A DNA stretch of 64,000 nucleotides from Callipepla californica brunnescens (Eukaryota > Chordata > Aves > Galliformes > Odontophoridae): positions 1,364,001 through 1,428,000 of the forward strand of contig JALIRH010000019.1 of the NCBI GenBank assembly GCA_023055505.1, read 5' to 3'. This document shows, piece after piece, positions 57,003 through 64,000 of the stretch. A model generated the notes under the pieces. The model was not told the origin of the DNA. It saw nothing but the letters and a program-made list of their open reading frames with translations, and searched no databases. Each line of letters starts with the position of its first letter. Positions within the stretch are counted from its first letter, which is position 1. The position numbers and the translations under genes are program-made.

Positions 57003-60000
57003 GCAGCCCACACAGCCAGCAGTGCCTGGCACTCTGACAGCGTGCTGCCGGAGTTTGTCTTCTGAAGCTGTCATAGCTTTATGGATGCCTTCAGACTGAC
57101 AAGCTGACGAGGGAAACTACACTCTGCAAATGCATTCAGCAGCAGTAAATTGCTTCTCTTGCCCTAATGTGGCTCACAGTTTCACTTGGAGAACTGAACT
57201 CGTTATCAGGAGGAAAAAAAAAAAAAAGAAACCGAACCAAATGCACAGTAGCTAAGTATGCTCAGGCACTATTAATGGAAATTGAGACGGGAATAAATCT
57301 GTAGATGGACACAGAAAAATCACCTGCTCCAGCACCACTAATAAAAAATTAACACGGTTAAAGAACAAATACATAAATTTGAGGGTACGCTCTTCCCCTT
57401 TGGTGGCGGAGATTAACTCCCTTTAAACCCCTAAAAGGATTCCACAAGAGTTCTGTATTTTCAAACATAGCAGGCAATGGTGCTTGGTGGAGCAGGGAGG
57501 CATGCAGGGTACTCTGGAGGAAGCACGGTGCTTCTGGCCACACCACTGTGCTCTGCTCCCTGAAGACACAAAGCCCGAGGGAGGCTCAAAGCTGCATCCT
57601 CTCCCAGGCAGGGTTTGGGAGAAGAGGGTTTTCAGCCAGGATGACACACTAGCACACATCTCTAGAGAAGTTATTTTAACAGGAGCTGACAGCACGCAGC
57701 AAACGCTTCTGTAATAAGACACTGCAAACTTAGTGCAATGGAGTGTTACAGGGTATTAGGGAGTGCTGGAAGAGGCTTGAATCTGATCGATTCAGTTGCT
57801 ACTTCTATTATAAAGCAAACAAAGCACCTCCTTAAAATTTTCTACTGATGCTACCAAGATAAAAAAAGAACAATCAGAAACAAGGGTCAGTTACTGAGCT
57901 CTCACAGTTACCTCCTATGCCTTCACCTGATTTTGCAAGATGTCTACCTTCTCACAGTTAAACTGACCAGAAAGCCACAGTATACATTGTCTCAAAGACA
58001 TTTATTTTCTCTCATTTCTCTGGCAGAACAAGAAAAAGCCTTAGCCTTCAGCCCAACAACGTGGTTTAAATTGTTTATTATAAATCAGGTGATTTTCCTT
58101 TTGAATTAACAATAAAACTAACTCAGAATGGGCATATGCATTTCTTCTGCTCTGTAATGACACAGAGATTAGCTCAATGTTGTTTCATCCTAGAAATTAC
58201 ATTACAATAACACAGCAAATTATTTATTCATTTAATATGAAAACTGAAAAGAAAACAAACCATTAAGTTCTTTCAGAAGGAAAAGCAGACAGACATTAGG
58301 CTATATATTGCTAAGTGGTGAATAAATGCCAAGGTGCTGAGAGACACAGATCACACACAATAAACTAGTCCTGTTGTCCTAATTAATCAGCAAAAGTTAA
58401 ATGGATGCTGAGTACCTTTTAAAAGACGTGGGATCCACATGTAACAGAGGAGACAACTTTCTATTCTGCCTCATTGTAGAAAAACTTCTCACAGATATGT
58501 CAGGTTAAAATGCGGCAGTGCAAGTCTCTTTATGTTGTGAATTGCAGATGGATGATGCTGACAAATACTTTCAATTACACATAACCTTAAATCATTTAAT
58601 ACTGCCGTCTATGCCAGTAAATGTACCTCTTCCATTCAAGCTGCAGTACACAAAGAACAGATACTGGACAACTTTCAGTATGTCACTGATCACAAAGATG
58701 GCAGAAAATACTGATTCCACACAACAAACTAAGACTTTCACGAACAGTTTGTACCAAACATGTAACAAATTTTCTTCCATTCTCTGATATTTTCCAGGTT
58801 TTTTGGACACTTGAAGGTAGTCCTCTCAAATTAATTCACTTGGAAAATATATGAAAGAATTACTGCTGTTGCATGTACATGAAGACAACTTTTGCTCACT
58901 GCCTGAAGTAAAGACTTCTGCATTTCTCTCAAAAACTAGCTCTCTTCTCCTCCATCTTTCGTCCCCAAACCTCCCTCAGCTTCCCACTCTCTCCCAACTT
59001 CCAAGCCCATTCCATACTGTTCTTCAGATCAATGGCCAAGAAAAAACAAGTTCAGTGGCTTCCCTACTGCTGAGCATAATTTTCAGGCAAACACAACTGT
59101 ATCCTCGTACTAGTAGGCAGTGCTAATGAGACTTCAGTGATATTTTCCTAAACAGTCGATCCTAACTACCCAGGTAGGATGCAAGCTCAGCACCGCTTCA
59201 TGGCAGCTCTCTACAAAGAGCCATGGAAATACAGTGGAAAACACTCTATGTTGCTAGCTGTCAAAAAGACAGGCAGTACTTCTGCACATTTTAAGTACAA
59301 CTCCCCCCCCTTCCCAGACACCTTCCACTGTCACGAAGATGATGATACCCATGTAGGTTTCTCTGTAACCTCCTCTGAGCAGGCTGCGATATATATCAAG
59401 GCCGCTCTGACGCCATTATGCGATCTTTGCCTTCACTAATCAATGTATTTTAATAATTGCAGTGAGAGCTGAGGCACAGCTGCAGAATTATATAACATCA
59501 AGAGCAGTGGTTTTCCACTGAGGGAAGGTTACCAAAAATGAAGCCAATCATCAGCAGCTTTAATTCACTGCAGTGGTGTCAATATCTTTATTATTATTAT
59601 TATTATTATTATTTTTTTTTTTAAGATCTGTGAATTAAAACAGATTTTAAGAGTGGATTTTATTAGGGGCAATACTCAGGAAAATGAAAGGAAATTCAAA
59701 ATGTCTAGTCATGACTCACATAAAAGCCTGCCTTCTTTCACTAGCTGAAATCATGTGCCCACTGCAGCATTTCTGAAACAGACCATTTATTTCCTTTATT
59801 TCTAGTAGTCATAATCTGCAAAACTCAGCTTAAAAGCAGAAGAAATTAGTAGGAGAAAGGGAGGAGTCTTTTAGAGTCTCTATACCAAAACTAAGAATGG
59901 TGGTGGTTAGAAAAAAATTAATAGCATTTACATTGTTTCTCCTGATCAAGATCATACTGTGTAATGGCATAATTTCCAGAATGCTGCGTACACACAGCCC

Positions 60001-61229
60001 TCATACTGTGTTTTCTATCAGTAGCTTAAAAGAGTATATGGTACCAAGGAAATTATGTTTAAAGTGGTCTTAGTGTGTTAATAATCCACTCTTGAAAATT
60101 TAAATAAAAAAGGAGCAAAATCCCACAGTCCAAGCAAATCTCCAAACAGACCCATTTTATAACCCAGCTTCACACCCAGGAATCAGATTTGATAATTCTC
60201 TCAGATATCTGCCATTCATTGGGTTATACCACAGGGTATTTGCCTGGACCTTTAAGATGACTTTACCTAGACTGGTAAAACAGATTTTTGATGTCCTGCC
60301 TTGTGAAACAGACATATGCTTTTCTGTTACAAGATTTTCAAAATACCTCAGGTTTAGGATGAGATTTGCATTGTTTGCACTTGAGACACAGAGAAAGCAT
60401 AAATGGTTCTGGAACTACCTAGACATAGCAAGATATGCCTGTTAATTGATTTTACAATCTGTGAAACATTTTCTCAGTCAAGCCTGGATTTTTATTTGTA
60501 AGCCGACACAGCACAATAACATTGAACAATTCTCAACCTCCAAACATAAATACACAACAAATCCAGCAGAGTTTACAGTATGCACCAAACAAGAATTTCT
60601 CATCCAGTTCTTCAGTTTCACACACACCAGTCTCCTCTGTGCACAGATCCTGTCCTCCTATTCTTTGCTCACTTGCTCACTGTTGTACTGATTCATCTTG
60701 TTTCACTACAGATAGAGACAACACACTGAATATGCAATAACTAGTCCCATAAATCTTCAAACTCTTGTTGGAGACAGAAAAGATCAAGGATGTTGGTGCA
60801 CAAATTTCTCTGGAAAAATACTGACACAGGCAAAATCCCTTCTTCACTACTCTTCTGGTCACAGGTAAAGCTGAAGGCCAGTTTAATACCTGTGTCAGTG
60901 ACTATATGATAAATCAATTTGATTTGAAAACTGGTATAGTACACTGAAGGATTTTACCTCTTCTAAGATTCTCCCTGAGGTTCAAAAGTGAAAGTCTGTT
61001 AAAAGACAAGTTTGCCTCTCTTTCAGCTCCTGGATAAATTTAACCAAGGGTTTATAGTTTTGGCAACAACGGGAGATGATGGCATATAAATCAAGCAATC
61101 TTCCCTTGTCTAATCTGTTGCAGTAAGGAGTTGGAGGTCTCAGGGCACTGAGAGTATCACCAGCATTCAGAAACACGGACCAGTCTCCAGTAGGATCCAC
61201 ACCCACACCTGTGCCTATGGCCCAGAAGC
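57003..61229. other. AT-rich non-coding tract
   Basis: No coding exon recognised on either strand. Contains an A-run at 57212 and the (TTA)8-T11 repeat at 59588. Confidence 0.5.
59588..59622 (+). repeat. (TTA)8 followed by T11
   Basis: Eight TTA units then eleven T, resembling a retroposon tail or a simple microsatellite. No upstream element was identified on either side. Confidence 0.9.
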
Positions 61230-61670
61230 TCCATTCAAGTTTAAGCCAAGGCCTCGACTCTTTGCCTGAGCTTTGTTGTAGTTATATCTGTCTGCAGCCC
61301 TGTCTCCAGCCCCACCTACTGAGTGGACCTCAGATTTCGACTGTAGGTAGTTTGTCACCTGGGAAGACCCCTTGTTTAGACATTGTCGCTGGTACCCAGT
61401 CCTATGTTTAGCCCTGCCTGCTGCCTGGACTTTGGACCCACACTGTAGCCTTGTCTCCATCTCTGTCTTTTATGCCCCTGGATGGAGGCTGTGCCTGGTC
61501 ATTTGCTCGCCTTGCCCAAATCTGTCAACAGACCCAGCTCTGCCTGCTATGTTGCATCCCACCGGTGAGGGCATTGCCTGCAGTGGAGTCACCTTTGCCT
61601 CCTGGCTATTTCTATGCCCTGACAAGTGGCTGGTACAACAGTGGTTGCAGGAACAGATTTAAAAATCAAT
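61230..61670. other. C/T-rich segment resembling the 46.6-47.5 kb block
   Basis: Short phrases such as CCTGTCTCCAGCCCCACC, GCCCTGCCTGCTGCCTGG and CTTGTCTCCATCTCTGTC recur at irregular spacing. It may be a decayed minisatellite or repeat. No coding evidence. Confidence 0.3.
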
Positions 61671-63177
61671 GGAAACAATATTCATCTCTTCTGACAAGTG
61701 ACAGGACAGGTCTTTTCTGGGAAGGCCTCCAAGTTGTCCATAATCACAGCCTAAGCTGATTTCCAAGCCTTTAAGCATGGCCTTAGGACAGATTTTGGCA
61801 GTTTGGTGAATGTCTTAGTCCAGTAATGGATCAACAGTTTTTATGCCAGAACCAGAAAATATAATCTGAGAAAAAAAAAATACAGTTTTGTATTATATAA
61901 GGACATGAATAATGACTTTGGTTTCATTTCATGGAAGAAAGTAAAAGAAAAGATCGTCCATTTATGGGAGAAAAGGTAAAGCGTTACTTTTTCTTTTCCA
62001 CGTTAAAATAGAACAAAAGCTCCTGATGTACTGAATGCAGCAAACCCTAACCATAACATTATATTCATGCAAAACACAAGGCAAGAAGGGTGGAAACGGC
62101 TAGAGATAAGCCATTAAATTGATGAATAGACGGTACGTTTATAAGACAGTAAGTGAACCTACCAGAGCACCCTAAGTCATGCCCTTCTGCTTTGTAATTA
62201 ATTTTTTTGTCTTTATTCACCTGTGTTCACATTTTTTCATCTCCCCAAAGATGTCCAAAGTCCATTTGGAGGTAAGGAATATTAATATGGAGGAAAAAAT
62301 AATGAGGCTAGTAGGTGTTGCTATGCAGGTTGCTAGCCTTATATACTCTTAAAGCAGGCACTTAAAAGTTCCTACAATATGAGACAGTTCTATTTATTTC
62401 TTTTTTTATTCATCTTTAATACTCAGCAGGCTCATCTTTAAAAATTATATAGATAGTAACTGGCAAAAATCCATCACTCTAACCTGCCAGTTCTCTTCAA
62501 CTTCAGTCCAATAAACCAATTAAAATGTTTAAGATCTGATCCTGTCCAAGCACTGGGATTCATTTCTTGCATAAATGTGGCATGATGTCATGATGACACA
62601 TCATCTTACACTAAGAACATCAGCCTATTTCTGGAGATGTTTCAATGACAGAACATAACTGATGAGATTAGATCAATTCTACAAGTTTCAGAGGAAATGG
62701 CTACCTGTTCCAAACCAGGAGATGAAGGACTGGTGGCTGCAAAGAAATACCTAGCAGACAAGTCCTTAACAGATCCAACTGATAGGACAAAACAGGCAAA
62801 GCTAAGAAAGGTAAAAAGATGAAGAGTAATGAAAAGTGAAAGAAGTAATTTGCCTATCTGCTTCATCTATGACAACAAAGAGTTGAGAGACCTCACATGA
62901 AAGTTAAGTTTATGAACTTAGAAGCTTACATGAAGTGTTTTTTTGAAAAGTCAGAAAGTAAGCTTCTGGCTTTTGTGATAATCTCTGTGTGACGCTCTGG
63001 CACGAGCATCTCACTGTAGGACACGTTAAAACACTAGTCAGTAAGAAAGTAGTGGTGGAACAAGGACTGAAATAATCATAGGTTAACACAAAGAAAGCCC
63101 AAAGTCCACTTCTAAAACAGTAATTTACAGTTTCCAGCACTTCTGCTTACAAATACAATCAAATGGGTTCTGCACAG
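61671..63177. other. AT-rich non-coding tract
   Basis: No gene, transposon or structured RNA recognised. Confidence 0.5.
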
Positions 63178-63197
63178 CCTACCAGGATATATATACC

Positions 63198-63228
63198 AGA
63201 ATATATAGCCTACCAGGCTATATATTCT
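63198..63228. repeat. Perfect hairpin with 13-bp arms and 5-base loop
   Basis: AGAATATATAGCC at 63198-63210, loop TACCA, and its exact reverse complement at 63216-63228. It overlaps a direct repeat of CCTACCAGG followed by TATAT (about 63179 and 63209). Could extrude as a cruciform or be a decayed transposon end. Confidence 0.85.
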
Positions 63229-63411
63229 ACTGGTCCCCTCTCCACCTGCTAACATTTCTGCATCTCTGATTTTTGTCTCCATTCCCTGCCCTTTGTGTCA
63301 AAGAAAATACAGTCACAGTGGCAGTTTATTATGGTTGTCTCTCAAATAAAACATTCTTCACCCTTTCCTCTTCAAATTGTGTTGCATGTAAGCTGAAATT
63401 CATAGCACATA

Positions 63412-63962
63412 TGAGGGCTGCTCCAAAAGTAATGCCTCCTATTTTATTATGGTGGCCCACAACGACAGAGGCAGATGGTGATGGCATGGCAGTAGAGGTT
63501 CTGGCCAATACGGCATTACGTTTTGTTGCTATGGCAGCAGAGAGGCAGTCTGGCAAAAATGCTGTCTGACATGGATGCATCTATGAAGCAATGGTATGTA
63601 ATCTAATTCCTCTATCTAGAAAAAAACAACACCCACCTGCCATTCATTGACTCTTACTGAGCATTTATGGAGATCAAACAGTGAGTGGGAGCACTGTGAG
63701 GTGATAAGCAGTGCGTTTCTGCAGTGGCAACAGTAACACTGGATCACCTGCGCTGGTACAGATTTTTACGAGCATGGCATGCAGTTCTTGTTCACCGCTG
63801 GTGAAAACGCATAACTAATGGTTATGCAAGACTATGCTGAAAAATAGTGCTCTGTAGCTGAGCATTCTCAATAACAGACAGACAGTATTATTGTGCATGT
63901 TGTATCTGGTGCACTTTCCATGGAAATAAATAGGAGGCATTACTTTCAGAGCAACCCATGCA
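63412..63962 (+). mobile_element. Galluhop-type mariner element, near-complete internally deleted copy
   Basis: The left end reads GGCTGCTCCAAAAGTAATGC and the right end is its near-perfect inverse, with ATGCCTCCTATTT shared exactly. The copy is flanked by TA dinucleotides (63410-63411 and 63963-63964), as expected for Tc1/mariner. Between the ends are decayed remnants of a transposase: an N-terminal helix-turn-helix-like piece (around 63579-63700) followed by a C-terminal piece (around 63760-63830), with the catalytic middle missing and several stops. The element is non-autonomous. The galliform family name is from memory. Confidence 0.88.
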
Positions 63963-64000
63963 TAAAGAACGAATCCCATTAATCCCTCATTTTTTCTTTC

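Noticed and set aside
60982..61206. 74-codon - strand frame rich in charged helix-like residues
   Set aside because: No recognisable family and no exon borders consistent with a conserved gene.

Overview
This is a vertebrate nuclear window, most likely from a galliform bird (chicken or a close relative). Three things point there. All protein-coding sequence is broken by GT-AG introns. Two truncated CR1 LINEs are present, with the typical bird CR1 3' end. A near-complete Galluhop-type mariner element, described from chicken, lies at the right edge. No prokaryotic features, tRNA or rRNA genes, or CRISPR arrays were seen.

The left part (53-9517, + strand) holds the last ten coding exons of ZSWIM8, the substrate receptor of a CUL3 ubiquitin ligase best known for target-directed microRNA degradation. 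The exons join in frame into a 738-residue C-terminal portion ending at TGA 9515-9517. A 3' UTR follows, with an ATTAAA signal at 10322. The 5' part of the gene, including the SWIM zinc finger, lies outside the window.

About 6.6 kb of sequence without a recognisable gene (10.35-16.97 kb) separates ZSWIM8 from the convergent gene NDST2 on the - strand. NDST2 is an N-deacetylase/N-sulfotransferase of heparan sulfate and heparin synthesis. Its whole coding sequence is present: 13 coding exons from ATG 39810 down to the stop at 18795, joining into an 879-residue protein. The first coding exon also carries 111 nt of 5' UTR behind a strong splice acceptor, so at least one more 5' non-coding exon lies upstream. 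The 3' UTR probably runs to a double AATAAA near 16988-17025. The tail-to-tail order ZSWIM8 > < NDST2 matches human 10q22.

From 40 to 64 kb there is no coding gene that I can support. This tract is AT-rich, with simple repeats, a purine-rich block, a GC-box/CCAAT/G-quadruplex cluster near 56.9 kb that could be a promoter, a homeodomain-like TAATT-dense block near 51 kb, two C/T-rich segments that may be old unclassified repeats, a perfect 13-bp-arm hairpin at 63198-63228, and the Galluhop copy at 63412-63962. The NDST2 promoter and the next gene (CAMK2G in human) are either hidden in this tract or beyond its right end.

The two genes act in unrelated processes (microRNA turnover and Golgi sulfation of glycosaminoglycans). 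Nothing here suggests a shared pathway, and I found no convincing new system. The most useful leads are regulatory and structural.
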